This document shows, piece after piece, positions 11,935-23,050 of a DNA stretch of 64,000 nucleotides. A program made the translations under genes and the position numbers. The notes under the pieces are model-generated. The model saw nothing but the letters and a program-made list of their open reading frames with translations, did no database searches and was not told the DNA's origin. The stretch is from positions 14,787,262-14,851,261 of the forward strand of contig NC_081555.1 in assembly GCF_963082655.1 (NCBI RefSeq), written 5' to 3'. Numbering within the stretch: the stretch's first letter is position 1; every line of letters starts with the position of its first letter. The stretch comes from Stomoxys calcitrans (lineage: Eukaryota > Arthropoda > Insecta > Diptera > Muscidae).

Positions 11935-12592
11935 GTTGGTTTAACCAGCTTAGACCAATGTGTTATTATTTCTTGCTTCTATTTCAAAACAAAACAACAA
12001 CAAACACTTTAAAGAGTCTCAACATTTATGGTGTGTTAAATGTATCAAGGGGCGGGCTGCAATGATCGCAATTTCGGGCTTTGCCAAGGGCCTCATCAGA
12101 CTGCTATGCCACCAAAGAAGCCACCAAAAGAATGAATAGAAGCACGATCAGCTCGTCGAGAAATATGGGGTTAATGTGCACATATTGAAAAGTTATTCTA
12201 TGGCAAGCGAAGTTTGTCTGGATAACAAGTCTTTAACTTTGTGTGTGTTGTTTACGTCAGATGTCTTTTTGACATTTAGAATTTAACTTTCTCTTACTGC
12301 GCTATAAGAAGAGGTTGAATAACAAGACCCAACATTTCATTCAGAGGGCATGCTTCTACCATTGCACTGCTCACTAATTACTGGGTAGGTGGAAGCATGT
12401 AATCTGTTGGTGGCATAGCAGTCTGACGAGGCCCTTGGCAAAGGCCGAAATCGCGATCATTGCAGCGCGCCCCTGATACATTAAACACACCACAAATGTT
12501 GAGACTCTTTAAAGTGTTTTTGTGGTTTTGTTTTGAAATAGAAGCAAGAAATAAAAACACGTTGGTCTAAGCTGGTTTAACCAACAACAAAA
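11935..12592. mobile_element. Foldback-type element: ~180 bp inverted repeats around a ~293 bp loop
   Basis: The arm at 11935-12113 is matched in reverse complement by 12407-12592 with about 90% identity by eye. Both contain GGTTTAACCAGCTTAGACCA, AAAGAGTCTCAACATTT and TTTGCCAAGGGCCTC. The loop holds no recognisable protein. The arms are long relative to the whole, as in foldback elements and long-TIR MITEs. No target duplication was found, so the superfamily is unknown. The transcript could form a long stem. Confidence 0.6.
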
Positions 12593-13764
12593 TGAAATTT
12601 GGTGACCAAACTAAAGAAGCGCAAAAGTATGAATTTATAGAAAATATTTAAAAAATATTGCTTTCAGGGAAAATTTCTTTGAAATTTTAGTTTGAAGAAA
12701 CTTTCTTGGAATTTCCTCTTGTTGAGATAATTTCCCAGAAAATGTCTTTTAAATGTTCATTAGATTCCTTCACTTGAAATATATATCATTAGCCCCACAC
12801 ATTTCTTTTCATTTTGCCACATCATTAAAGCCTTATATCATGCATTTCATACAAATATTCCTTATAACCTTCAACTACCAATAAGATTCTTATGTCAACA
12901 AAAGCCACTTGATTGATATGAAACCAATATTGCCTCATCACAATTTTGTGGCTCAATTTCAGATGTTCATTCATACATACTCGTGCACGCTCATTCCTGT
13001 GTGGCCACACATACAATCCTTGAAATATGCATGCGGATAAAAGCCATACTAATACACCTACAAAATATATGGATGTTTGCATTGACATGGATTGGCTTTA
13101 AAATTTTTAACGATGATCAAAAGATATGCAGGGGGCATGGGATTTATTAAAAAGAACATCACATATCATAGCCCTTAGGACATGGAAGAGAAGAATTGAA
13201 TTGAATTGAATGAAGTCAAGGTCTCAGAGAATGACATGACTTTTTGATGTGCATAATTGATTGGGGATTTAATGTGAGTGGGTGAAAGGTGTGGTGGGAG
13301 GTATATGGAAGGTGGGAGGTATGTGTTGTTGTAGATATGAAAATACCCTAAGAAGAAGCTAAGGTAGGTGGATAATTTATATATTCTTACTACAATATAT
13401 GATAGTTAATTGAGCGCTAGGCATAAAAGTGATAAAAAATTGCTGATTCCCAATTTGTTTACAATAAATCCCCAAAATTCCCCAAAAATAGGGAAATATC
13501 TGAATATTTTTATACATCTTCAGTCTAATAGCGGCAATTCGTATCAGACTCACCTAACGAATCTATGGTCCATTGTGATACAACATGGTGGAAATCGACC
13601 ATTGAACCCCCAGTTAACCCGACCATCTTGCCCGCTCGACTTCCAAGAAAAATTTTTAGATCGCATTTGGTCAAAACTTTATCCAAATAAAATATTTTAC
13701 AAAAATTTTAATTCAACATAAAATTTTTAAAATTTAAAAGGCTGAGCACATTGCCCTCCCTTAA
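12593..13764. other. No gene seen; AT-rich, apparently single-copy
   Basis: Small frames on both strands lack domains. A short GT/GG-rich stretch (GTGGGAGG, GGTGGGAGG) lies near 13290-13320. I see nothing else to report. Confidence 0.35.
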
Positions 13765-14510
13765 AAGTGTAGGTTAGTTGGTTCGACTTTCAACAACTGT
13801 GCCATGTATGGTCGAAATCGCTTTACAACCTGATATAGCTGCCATATAACCCAATCTCGGATCTTAACTTCTTGAGCCTCTACAGGGTGCAATTACCATC
13901 CGATATAGCTGAAATTTTACATGACATATTTTGTCTTGAATTTCAAAAATTATGCGAAGTATGGTTCATAACCTGAAGTAGATCCCATATAAACCGAACT
14001 CCTGATTATACCTTTTGAGCCTATAGAGGGCGCAATTCTTACTCGATTTGGCTGAAATTGTGTTCAACAACTTCTTCTATGACCTTCAACATGCGTCTCA
14101 AATATGGTCTGAATCGTTTTATACACTGATACAGCTCCCATATACTGATCGCTCGATATTATTGCTTGCGCCCTAAAATGCGCATTTCTTATCCGATTTC
14201 GCTGAAATTGTGCACAATGACTTCTACTATGTTCTCCAACATCCAAACCAAGTATGGTTCGCATCGGTGCTGAAAACCTGATACGGCTCCAATAGCATGA
14301 CAAGCTACAATTTTTGTCCGAATTGTCTGTAATTGAGCATATGCAGCGTATTGTTGTGGCTTTCAACAACTGCGCCAAGTACGGTCCAAATTAGTCTATA
14401 ACCCTATTTGTCTTTTTGAGTCTTTACAATCCTCAATTTTTGTCCGATTGAGCTAACATTTTGCACGAGAGTATCGTTACGACTTCCAGTGTGACTAATT
14501 TCGGTAGAAA
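13765..14510 (-). repeat. Module-A element, minus orientation, diverged
   Basis: The inverse of the module-A phrases is present (GATATAGCTGCCATATAACC, TTGAGCCTCTACAGGG, TCCGATATAGCTGAAATTTT) at roughly 130-155 bp spacing. It is more decayed than the other arrays and neither terminus is clear. Confidence 0.6.
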
Positions 14511-14524
14511 TTTTTAGCAGAATC

Positions 14525-16040
14525 GGGATGGGAGAATGGATTGAAGATGGTAGCGGCTCATGCCATCGCGGTATAATCGAGGTGACGATAGGAAATCTAG
14601 AACGATGGCAAGAGGATTCCGATCGGATAGCTGAGACGACATTTAAGGTCGAATGCGAGGCACTGCTGCCAGCGGCACTGTCTTGGACTAATGGAACCTC
14701 ATTACTGCCGTCTGGATAATCATGTTACACGATTTTGCTAGAGGACAGAGTGGACCTGGGAGTCTACATTGAGAACCCAGCGACTGAGATCTGTATTAGA
14801 CTGCCTGACTATTATTGGGTCCTGCAGGCGGAGATCCGGGCGACCACCGAATACGTCAGGTGGTGTGGTGTTAACGCGAGGACGACGAGTGTGAACATCT
14901 TTCGGACTGCGAAATTGCTATACGAGCAATAACAACCAGGACTGTAAGGTCACGAACAGTTGTGCAGTGTAAGTAGAAGATTAACGCCTTCTCTGAGGAT
15001 GGCAAAATCCGCATCGTTTGGGTGCCGGGCCATAACGAAGTAAGGGGGAATAAAAGGGCAAACGATTTAGCGACGCAGTCCGAGTTAAGGGCGGGGGCGA
15101 CGAGCAATTTGGTACAGCGAAATAGTCGGTAGGACGGCGAAAATCCTATCGAGGGATCCGGATCGTGAGAGGACGAGGCTTTTACTGAAAGGAAGTAAGA
15201 AGGAGGTTAGTGTAGTTATTGGTATCATTAGGTACATAGGACTACGAGCTCACTTATGTAAAGTGGGTGTCGGGCCATAACGAAGTAAGGGGGAATAAAA
15301 GGGCAGACGATTTGGCAGTGAAGGCCAGAGGACTGCAGTCAATAAACTTGGTTTACCCGAAGCCTTTCGGGTCGACGCAGTCCGAGTTAAGGGCTTGGGC
15401 GACGAGCACTGTGGTATAGCGAAGCAATAGGTAGGACGGCGAAAATCCTATGGAGGGATCCGGATCGTGAGAGGACGAGGCTTTTACTGAAAGGAAGTAA
15501 GAAGGAGGTCAGTATAACTATTGGTATCATTGGGCACATATGACTACGAGCTCACTTATGACAAGTGATAGCATGTGCAGGGCATGCGGGGAAGATGATG
15601 AGACGTTGGAGCATTTCCTATGGCAGTCCGAGTTAAGGGCGTGGGCAATGAACGCGCATTAAACACTGCGGAACAGCGAAACATTCGGAAGGACGGCGAA
15701 AATCCTATGCGAGGATCCAGGACTACGAGCTCACTTGTGTAAAATCGGTGAGGCAAGAGATAACATGTGTAGGGTATGTGGGGCAGATGATGAGACGTTG
15801 GAGCATTTCCTATGTCATTGCCCGGCTTTCGCGGCTAAAAGACACCGGTACTTGGGTGGGGACACAATACCAGACATGAACCAACTTAGAAGAGTGGTAT
15901 GGAAAATAATTGAGGATTTGGTAAGCAGCACGGAATTCCTAACTTTAAATTTTCTTTTTCGAGGTTGCTTTATGGTTTTTAGAGCGCACAACAAGCCGAT
16001 TACTGGCTTAGGTGTATGTCCGTAGTGGCATGGGGCGAAT
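14525..16040 (+). pseudogene. Non-LTR retrotransposon RNase H and C-terminal tail, locally duplicated relic
   Basis: Plus-strand fragments of a jockey/I/R1-like ORF2. At 14735-14935 lies the first part of RNase H (DRVDLGVYIENP, VLQAEIRATTE). At 14995-15100 comes the last motif (VWVPGHNEVRG), at 15256-15400 a second copy of that motif (VSGHNEVRGNKRADDLAV), and at 15570-16000 two or three copies of the CxxCGxxDETLEHFLCHCP tail. The first catalytic Asp region and the central DSQ motif are lost, and frames change several times. The source was probably close to the fragment at 3995-4455 and the RT pieces at 16.1 and 19.6-20.5 kb. Confidence 0.7.
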
Positions 16041-16074
16041 TAATATTCGCACCCTCTTTTCAACCTAACCTAAA

Positions 16075-16320
16075 TCGCCAGGCCCTGATGATAAATCACT
16101 GTTTGAATTACAAGTTGTGTCTGATAGATTGGCGCCTTGGCTTGAGATACTGGTGAGGTTGGCAATATACTCTGCTTCTATCAACATGTCGTATATACCT
16201 GTGGAATGGAGGTACACAAAGCTCATTTTAATTCCAAAAGCAGGAAAACCTTACCACACGAAGGCGACTGGTTTTCGTCCTATTTGCCTATCATCTTTTA
16301 TGCTAAAGATTATATAGAGG
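16075..16320 (+). pseudogene. Non-LTR reverse transcriptase fragment (fingers)
   Basis: The translation includes ELQVVSDRLAPWLE, SASINMSYIPVEW, LILIPKAGKP and GFRPICLSSFMLKII, the ordered N-terminal RT motifs of jockey-superfamily elements (PxxWRxxxVxxIPKxGK, then FRPISLxSxxxK). About 80 residues remain. It is cut at 16321 by a GTTGTTGTTG-starting insertion. Confidence 0.7.
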
Positions 16321-16735
16321 TTGTCGTTGTTGTTGTTGTAGCCACATTTTCATGTAAAAGTGGCTCGTCAAGCTCCTGTATGTGAAGAATCTCGTTCCGG
16401 TCCAAAGCAACGATCGCCGCGGCAACATGGTGGCCATTGATTATTTAAAGGCGCCAAAAACTCGCCTTGTCATATCGAGCATCATAGGCCCTCAGTATTT
16501 ATGCAAGAGCCGGTGCCGCCCGGCCTCGCACTGAGACTCTTCGCTAAATACCTCTGATTGGCCGCGACTACAATTGCAGCTACTCCGTATAGAGCATTAC
16601 ACTATCCACAACCTGTGGACGGGCCAGGTAGCACGCAGCTAAACTTCTCGCGACAGCAATGAACATCACACAGATCGGACCTCAATGTTCCAGCCTGTGT
16701 GGTGTTAACAGCTATCCCGCGCCGGGATCCTTTAC
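16321..16735. repeat. GC-richer insert of unknown type within RT debris
   Basis: It starts with TTGTCGTTGTTGTTGTTG and ends near CGCGCCGGGATCC. RT-like sequence lies on both sides (a related AAGATTATATAGAGG / AAGATTCTAGAGAGG junction). Base composition differs from the surroundings. Short GTT-rich starts are common in dipteran interspersed repeats, but I cannot assign it. Confidence 0.3.
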
Positions 16736-16850
16736 GCTGAAGATTCTAGAGAGGTTGTTGATATACTCTGCTTCTATCAGCATGTCGTATAACCTGTGGG
16801 ATGGTGGGACACAAAGGTAATTTTCATCCATTCTTCCCTTGCAAACCATG
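16736..16850 (+). pseudogene. Second short RT fragment
   Basis: It encodes LKILERLL and then YSASISMSY, a rearranged version of motifs at 16140-16320. The order differs from the parent (the K-E-R-L motif now precedes the SASISMSY motif), so it is a shuffled relic. Confidence 0.5.
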
Positions 16851-16859
16851 GCTTGTTGG

Positions 16860-17690
16860 TGTTGGCTGTAGGATTTCATTTCTATTGAAACTTTAATTAG
16901 GCATTAAAAGTTTAGCAAATTTTGTGGACACTCAAAATACTTGTGAAAATCTTAAACAACCATTGCAAGATTTTTTTTTGTCTCTCTTAATCTTAATGCC
17001 TAAGAAAAATTGTTTGCTACATTTCACAGCATATTTTAAAGCCTCAATTTGAATTTCCTAATTTCATCAATTTTCTCAGCTTAGGCATGCATTTAAACCT
17101 CGAGAAATGAATATTAAAACAAACATTTTCCAAAGAATTTTTGGATTTGGGTCTTTCCAGCTCTTTATATTCTCGTGCGTGTTTGTGTGAGTGCGTTATC
17201 ACAAAAACTTTTATCTTTGACCCAAGCAAAAATTTCTCTAAAAGATAGTCCCCCAAAAAGGCAACAACGATTAAAACAAAGCACCCACAAAAACTCTTTG
17301 CCAAGAATGTGACAAAAACTTTTGGGTTTTGATTTGGAAAAATTGATTAAACAAATCGTGGCTTTTATTGATTTCATTGTGGCTTCTTTTGCTGGCTTTC
17401 CTTAGAGAGTACGCTGAGCACAATAAACTTTGAATTTGTCTGAATTAATTATTCACAATTATGTAATTACTGCAAAAGGCAATGATGCGTTTTAAAGCTG
17501 CACGTTGGCGAAAAGGAAAACTGGAGGAAAGGAATGTGAGAAGAGTTTGAAAACTCTAAGAAGATTATGGTGAAATTGTTATTTGAAATAATAATTAATG
17601 ATGGCACAGTAGAAGGGGTCGCTACGGGTAAGATTTGAGTAAACTGGGGATGGTTTGAGTATAATTGACAACAACAAAAAAGTGCATGGG
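16860..17690. other. No gene seen; AT-rich, apparently single-copy
   Basis: No frame with a recognisable domain was found. A T9 run is near 16971. It ends where mariner sequence begins. Confidence 0.35.
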
Positions 17691-17692
17691 AC

Positions 17693-18561
17693 AATATATA
17701 ATTGCCATTTTGTTCGATAACCTTTTGCCATCTTCCTGGCAAATTAAGTATTCCACACTCATAGAATTTCTGGCCTTTATCTGCAAAAAACTGAACCAAG
17801 TGCGATTTTATAGCCTCATCATTGCCGAAAGTTTTACCATTTAAGGAGTTCTGCAAAGGTCGAAATAAATGGTAGTCTTATGGTGCAAGGTCAGGGCTAT
17901 ATGGTGGATGCATCAAAAGTTCCCAGCCAAGCTCACTCAGTTTTTGGCGAGTGACCAAATATGTGTGCGGTCTAGCGTTGTCCTGGTGGAATATGACACC
18001 TTTACGATTGTCCAATGCTGGTCGCTTCTCCTTGATGGCTGTATTCAATTTGTCCAATTGTTGACAGTAAACATCTGAATTAATCGTTTGGTTCCTTGGA
18101 AGCAGCTCAAAATATACCACACCCTTCCAATCCCACCAAACAGACAGCATAACCTTCTTTTGGTGGATATCAGCCTTTGAAGTGGTTTGAGCTGGTTCAC
18201 CATGCTTGGACCATGATCGTTTTCGACTAACGTTGTTGTAAACAATCCATTTTCATCTCCAGTTATGATTTGTTTTAAAAACGGATCGAATTCATTGCGT
18301 TTAAGGTGCATATCACAAGCGTTGATTCGGTTTGTTAAATTAATTTCTTTCAATACATGTGGTACCCATATTAAAATTGACGCCAAACAAACAAATGTAA
18401 ACAAAATTTCGCGCACTTTTTTTCTAAAGCAAGCTAAAAATTACAGCTGATAACTGACAGAAGAAAGAATGCAATTACAGAGTCACAAGCCCATGAAAAA
18501 ATTTGTCAACGCCGACTATATTACTACTATATTACCGACAATTACTTTTTGGGCAACCCAA
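17693..18561 (-). pseudogene. Mariner transposase relic (copy 1), one terminus lost
   Basis: On the minus strand the protein shows WVPHVL, ITGDEN (first catalytic Asp), HQDNARPH (second Asp) and YSPDLAP (third Asp), the mariner D,D34D pattern of a cut-and-paste DNA transposase. Frames break several times and the N-terminal helix-turn-helix region is deleted (near 18380-18410). The 5' terminus (TTTTTGGGCAACCCAA, 18546-18561, followed by TA) is present. The other end at ~17693 lacks the inverted repeat, so the copy is immobile. It is closely similar to the copy at 44.6 kb. Confidence 0.85.
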
Positions 18562-18651
18562 TATTAAGCTTAAAATATGCCAATGAAAATTTGCCCATGA
18601 ACATTCCATTAAGAAACAAAGGTGAACTTCTCTCATATCAATGAGTGCTGT

Positions 18652-18861
18652 CTGTTTGTCCGTCTGTCTGTTTGTCCCTCTGTCTGTCTGTCTGTCTGTC
18701 TGTTTGTCCCTCTGTCTGTCCGTCTGTCTGTCTGTCTGTCCGTCTGTCTGTCCGCCTGTCTGTGCGTCTGTCTGTCCGCCTGTCTGTCCGTCTGTCTGTC
18801 TGTCTGTTTGTCCCTCTGTCTGCCCGTCTGTCTGTCCGTCTGTCTGTCTGTCTGTCTGTCC

Positions 18862-18911
<50 letters not shown>

Positions 18912-19246
18912 CTGTCTGTCTGTCTGACTGTCTGTCCGTCTGTCCGTCTGTCTGTCCGTCTGTCCGTCTGTCCGTCTGTCTGTCCGTCTGTCTGTCCGTC
19001 TGTCTGTCCGTCTGTCTGTCCGTCTGTCTGTCCGTCTGTCTGTCCGTCTTTCTGTCCGTCTGTCTGTCTGTCCGTCTGTCTGTCTGTTCGTCTGTCTGTC
19101 TGTCTGTCCGTCTGTCTGTCTGTCTGTCCGTCTGTCTGTCTGTCCGTCTATCTGTCCGTCTGTCTGTCTGTCTGTCCGTCTATCTGTCTGTCTGTTTGTC
19201 CGTCTGTCTGTCCATATATCTGTCTGTTTGTCCCTCCGTCTGTCTA
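18652..19246 (+). repeat. (GTCT/GTCC)n array, ~600 bp
   Basis: Almost pure 4-bp units GTCT with GTCC, GTTT and GCCT variants. Because the period is 4 with few stop-making variants, three forward frames stay open over most of it and give VCLS/CPSV-type repeats; these are artefacts. The motif is the reverse complement of the GACA/GACG microsatellite in module A, and a weak module-A remnant follows at ~19270-19400. Confidence 0.9.
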
Positions 19247-19254
19247 AGTTAATG

Positions 19255-19670
19255 TGTGTATAAACTAAAGGTCGGAATTTTTATCCGATCTTCTTATAAT
19301 TTGGTACAGACATTTTTTTTGTCCTAGAGACGAACCCTATTGAAATTGGCAACAATTGGTTCAGATCTAGATATAGCTCCCATATAGATGTTCATCCGAT
19401 TTGCAAACCACCCAGGTATTTTGGAACATTCTCTCCTCCCAAGGATGGAGGTGCCACTGTAGGCAACTTGTATCTTCAGCTGAAAAGAACTTCTTTAACA
19501 TGCACGGATTTAAGCCTCGACTACTTTCGGTAGCCCAATTCTCTGTTTCACGCTGAAAGTATAGCACTTTGAATGTGTATTCCTTGACAGTGAGAGAACT
19601 CTCTATATAGCCAACTAGTCCCGAAGGAATGCTTCGGTGGACTTACCCTTACTATGTGCATGCTGTTGCA
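19255..19670. other. Decayed module-A-like sequence and unassigned DNA
   Basis: Phrases such as TAGATATAGCTCCCATATAG near 19370 resemble module A. The remainder is unassigned and no coding frame was recognised. Confidence 0.3.
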
Positions 19671-19679
19671 TGCCAGTGA

Positions 19680-20072
19680 TCTGAGCCGAAAATCCTTTGG
19701 GCGATAAGGAGTCTCGACTCTTTTAAGTCGCCAGGCCCTGATGAGGTATCACCGGTCGAATTACAAGTTGTGTCTGATAGATTGGTTCCTTGGCTTAGGG
19801 AGATATACTCTGTTTGTATCAGCATGTCATACATAACTGTGGGATGGATAGACACGAAGGTAATTTTCATTCCGAAAGCAGGAAAACCTTACCTTCGTGT
19901 CCCTCCATCCCACAGTTATGTATGACATGCTGATACAAGCAGAGTATATCTCCCTAAGCCAAGGAACCAATCTATCAGACACAACTTGTAATTCGACCGG
20001 TGATACCTCATCAGGGCCTGGCGACTTAAAGGAGTCGAAACTTCTTATCGCCCAAAGAATTTTCGGCTCAGA
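19680..20072. repeat. Near-palindromic hairpin: two ~182 bp arms, 29 bp spacer, made of RT sequence
   Basis: 19680-19861 and 19891-20072 are reverse complements with only scattered differences. Each arm encodes the same RT segment (FKSPGPDEVSPVELQVVSD, ISMSYITVGW), one on each strand. The 29 bp spacer at 19862-19890 is the continuation of the left arm (IFIPKAGKP). Any transcript across this region could fold into a ~180 bp duplex. Confidence 0.85.
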
Positions 20073-20520
20073 CACCAATTCCCCAATAACCTACGACAAA
20101 TGCATACCAGAGACAAGCTCTTCTGGCACTGTATTGTCCGTTGGAGAATTCCCCGGGAAATGTGTAGTAGTTCCAGTGTTGCCTCACTAGACATTGTCCA
20201 TACATTATCTGACTTCTGAATATACCTCACCGAAATTGGTCTCCAGGACAGAATCTTTGTTAGCCTAGAGGCCTCAGATGTATCCTCCACGGAGCTGCAG
20301 AATTCCACCCAGGATTTGTTCTGCGCCTTTCTCAGTTCGTCCTTATATTTACTTAGCTCAGCCTTATAGATGTCCCAATCGATTGGTGGTCTGACGCCTT
20401 TAGCACTTTCGGAGGGTGTCCTGCAGTCCTTCCTTAGGCCAACCAGATCTGGGGGTCGAACAAGACGGTCGCTGTTTGCCCCTTGGCTTGGCACTGGGAC
20501 ATGCTGACACCAGCAAGTTC
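19891..20520 (-). pseudogene. Non-LTR element fragment: endonuclease-RT linker and start of RT
   Basis: The minus strand encodes PPIDWDIYKAELSKYKDEL, RKAQNKSWVEFCSSV, RLTKILSWRP, then LGNW and, after a frame change, PKILWAIRSFDSFKSPGPD and TVGWRDTKV. This is the usual order upstream of and into the RT of jockey-like elements (A/K-rich linker, SWxxFC, KxLS, then the SPGPD finger motif). The fragment is truncated at both ends and frameshifted, and it supplies the right arm of the hairpin. Confidence 0.7.
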
Positions 20521-21128
20521 TGCAAATAAAACTTAGACAAAATTTTCCGTAGAAAAAAAATTCCAAAAAAAATTTGCTCCAAAAACTAAATTTTGGCAAT
20601 TTTTGAAATTTTTTCCAAAATTTTCCATTAAAATAAAATTTTCTATAGAAAATTTCGAAAACTAAAATTTTACATAATTTTGAGATAAAAGTGTCAAAAT
20701 AGAAAAAAATGCATAAAATTTCCCAGAAAAGGATTATAATTTGGAATAAATTGCAATTTCCTTACAAGTATTCATTGATGTCATTAGCAAAAATTGTCAT
20801 TATCATCAAACCACACTCATCATTTCACATGAAGTTTGTTATGAAAGTTTTTTTTTTTTTCAATGCCATCCATCACTCATCCACAATCTGTGAGACTGAT
20901 GCCTCTTAAGCTTCTTATAAAGCTTCTCAAGCATTGACTTCAATATCCATCACTACCATCTAGGGTTTTTTTCCTTGAGTTTTCGCTTACAAGAGAGTTA
21001 ACTTAAAACCATTAAAAACTTGTTCGTTTTTTTTTTCCTTCTCTTTTGGTAACCCACTCACATCTAGTATTCACTTACCATTTTCTTGGATTTTGAGGAA
21101 AGCGATTTTTTATTTCATTATTTTGCAG
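20520..21128. other. AAAATTTT-rich DNA and single-copy sequence; no gene
   Basis: 20520-20720 holds irregular repeats of AAAATTTT with TAGAAAA, similar to the runs at 23.5 and 27 kb. 20720-21128 has no recognised feature, and ends in a polypyrimidine stretch leading to the TTTTGCAG acceptor of the next entry. Confidence 0.35.
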
Positions 21129-21173
21129 CACAGTGGGATGAAAGGGAAAAGGGATGGGTATAAATATGGAAAG
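21129..21173 (+). other. Candidate 45 nt internal exon (phase 0)
   Basis: A polypyrimidine tract and TTTTGCAG precede it, and AAG then GTGAAAGT follows. The 45 nt encode HSGMKGKRDGYKYGK, a basic Gly/Lys/Tyr-rich stretch, in phase 0 at both ends. Phase 0 would fit the donor at 855 of the Gln-rich exon, giving a 20 kb intron. This is a hypothesis: short exons of this kind arise by chance, and the sequence next to it is a large microsatellite. I do not recognise the peptide. Confidence 0.3.
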
Positions 21174-21183
21174 GTGAAAGTAT

Positions 21184-22951
21184 GGACAGACGGACGGACG
21201 GACGGAAGAACGGATGGAAGGACGGACGGAAGGACGGACGGATGGAAGGACGGACGGATGGAAGGACGGACGGAAGGACGGACGGAAGGAAGGACGGACG
21301 GAAGGACAGACGAAGGGACGGACCCTTCCAATTTAGGTGCCATGGTGCACCAAAGTTCTGAAGAACGTTCGGAAGGACGGACGGATGGAAGGACGGACGG
21401 AAGGACGGACGGAAGGACGGACGGACGGAAGGACGGACGGAAGGACGGACGGAAGGACGGACGGAAGGACGGACGGAAGGACGGACGGAAGGACGGACGG
21501 AAGGACGGACGGAAGGACGGACGGAAGGACGGACGGAAGGACGGACGGAAGGACGGACGGAAGGACGGACGGAAGGACGGACGGAAGGACGGACGGAAGG
21601 ACGGACGGAAGGACGGACGGAAGGACGCACGGAAGGACGGACGGAAGGACGGACGGAAGGACGGACGGAAGGACGGACGGACGGAAGCACGGACAGACGG
21701 AAGGATGGACGGAAGGATGGACGGAAGGATGGACGGAAGGATGGACGGAAGAACGGACGGAAGAACGGACGGACGGAAGGGCACACGGAAGGACGGACGG
21801 AAGGACGGACGGAAGGACGGACGGAAGGACGGACGGAAGGACGGACGGAAGGACGGACGGAAGGACGGACGGAAGGACGGACGGAAGGACGGACGGAAGG
21901 ACGGACGGAAGGACGGACGGAAGGACGGACGGAAGGACGGACGGAAGGACGGACGGAAGGACGGACGGAAGGACGGACGGAAGGACGGACGGAAGGACGG
22001 ACGGAAGGACGGACGGAAGGACGGACGGAAGGACGGACGGAAGGACGGACGGAAGGACGGACGGAAGGACGGACGGAAGGACGGACGGAAGGACGGACGG
22101 AAGGACGGACGGAAGGACGGACGGAAGGACGGACGGAAGGACGGACGGAAGGACGGACGGGAGGACGGACGGAAGGACGGACGGAAGGACGGACGGAAGG
22201 ACGGACGGAAGGACGGACGGAAGGACGGACGGAAGGACGGACGGAAGGACGGACGGAAGGACGGACGGAAGGACGGACGGAAGGACGGACGGAAGGACGG
22301 ACGGAAGGACGGACGGAAGGACGGACGGAAGGACGGACGGAAGGACGGACGGAAGGACGGACGGAAGGACGGACGGAAGGACGGACGGAAGGACGGACGG
22401 AAGGACGGACGGAAGGACGGACGGAAGGACGGACGGAAGGACGGACGGAAGGACGGACGGAAGGACGGACGGAAGGACGGACGGAAGGACGGACGGAAGG
22501 ACGGACGGAAGGACGGACGGAAGGACGGACGGAAGGACGGACGGAAGGACGGACGGAAGGACGGACGGAAGGACGGACGGAAGGACGGACGGACGGAAGG
22601 ACGGACGGACGGAAGGACGGACGGACGGACGGACGGAAGGACGGACGGAAGGACGGACGGAAGGACGGACGGAAGGACGGACGGAAGGACGGACGGAAGG
22701 ACGGACAGAAGGACGGACGGAAGGACGGACAGAAGGACGGACGGAAGGACGGAAGGACGGACGGAAGGACGGACGGAAGGACGGACGGAAGGACGGACGG
22801 AAGGACGGACGGAAGGAAGGACGGACGGAAGGACGGACGGAAGGACGGACGGAAGGACGGATGGAAGGACGGACGGAAGGACGGAAGGACGGACGGAAGG
22901 ACGGACGGAAGGACGGACGGAAGGACGGACGGAAGGACGGACAGAAGGTCT
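21184..22951 (+). repeat. (GGACGGAA)n-type array, 1.77 kb, with a 45-50 bp non-repeat island
   Basis: Units are GGAC and GGAA in mostly strict alternation, with variants GGAT and GCAC. The longest near-perfect run is about 21810-22580. An island at ~21323-21370 (CCTTCCAATTTAGGTGCCAT, then GTTCTGAAGAACG) resembles the right flank at 22955-23005 (CTACCCAATTAAGGTTGCCT, GTTCTAAAATTC). The 8-bp period with no stop-forming word leaves long open frames on both strands (GRTDGRTD, DGRKDGRK, RPSVRPSV). These are not credible proteins. Confidence 0.9.
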
Positions 22952-23050
22952 GACCTACCCAATTAAGGTTGCCTTGGTGTACCTAAGTTCTAAAATTCAA
23001 GGCTCTAGCTCAATTTACAAAGAAAGTACCGAATAGTACCAACGGTGGGA

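Noticed and set aside
12825..13088. 87 aa minus-strand frame with a hydrophobic start
   Set aside because: No recognisable family or splice context; expected by chance in AT-rich DNA.
18622..19252. Open frames rich in VCLS / CPSV repeats
   Set aside because: They are the translation of a (GTCT/GTCC)n array; three overlapping frames are open simultaneously.
21093..23036. Very long open frames with GRTDGRTD, DGRKDGRK and RPSVRPSV repeats
   Set aside because: They are the translation of a GGAC/GGAA microsatellite in several frames and both strands at once. There is no unique sequence, no codon signal, and the ends lie in repeats.
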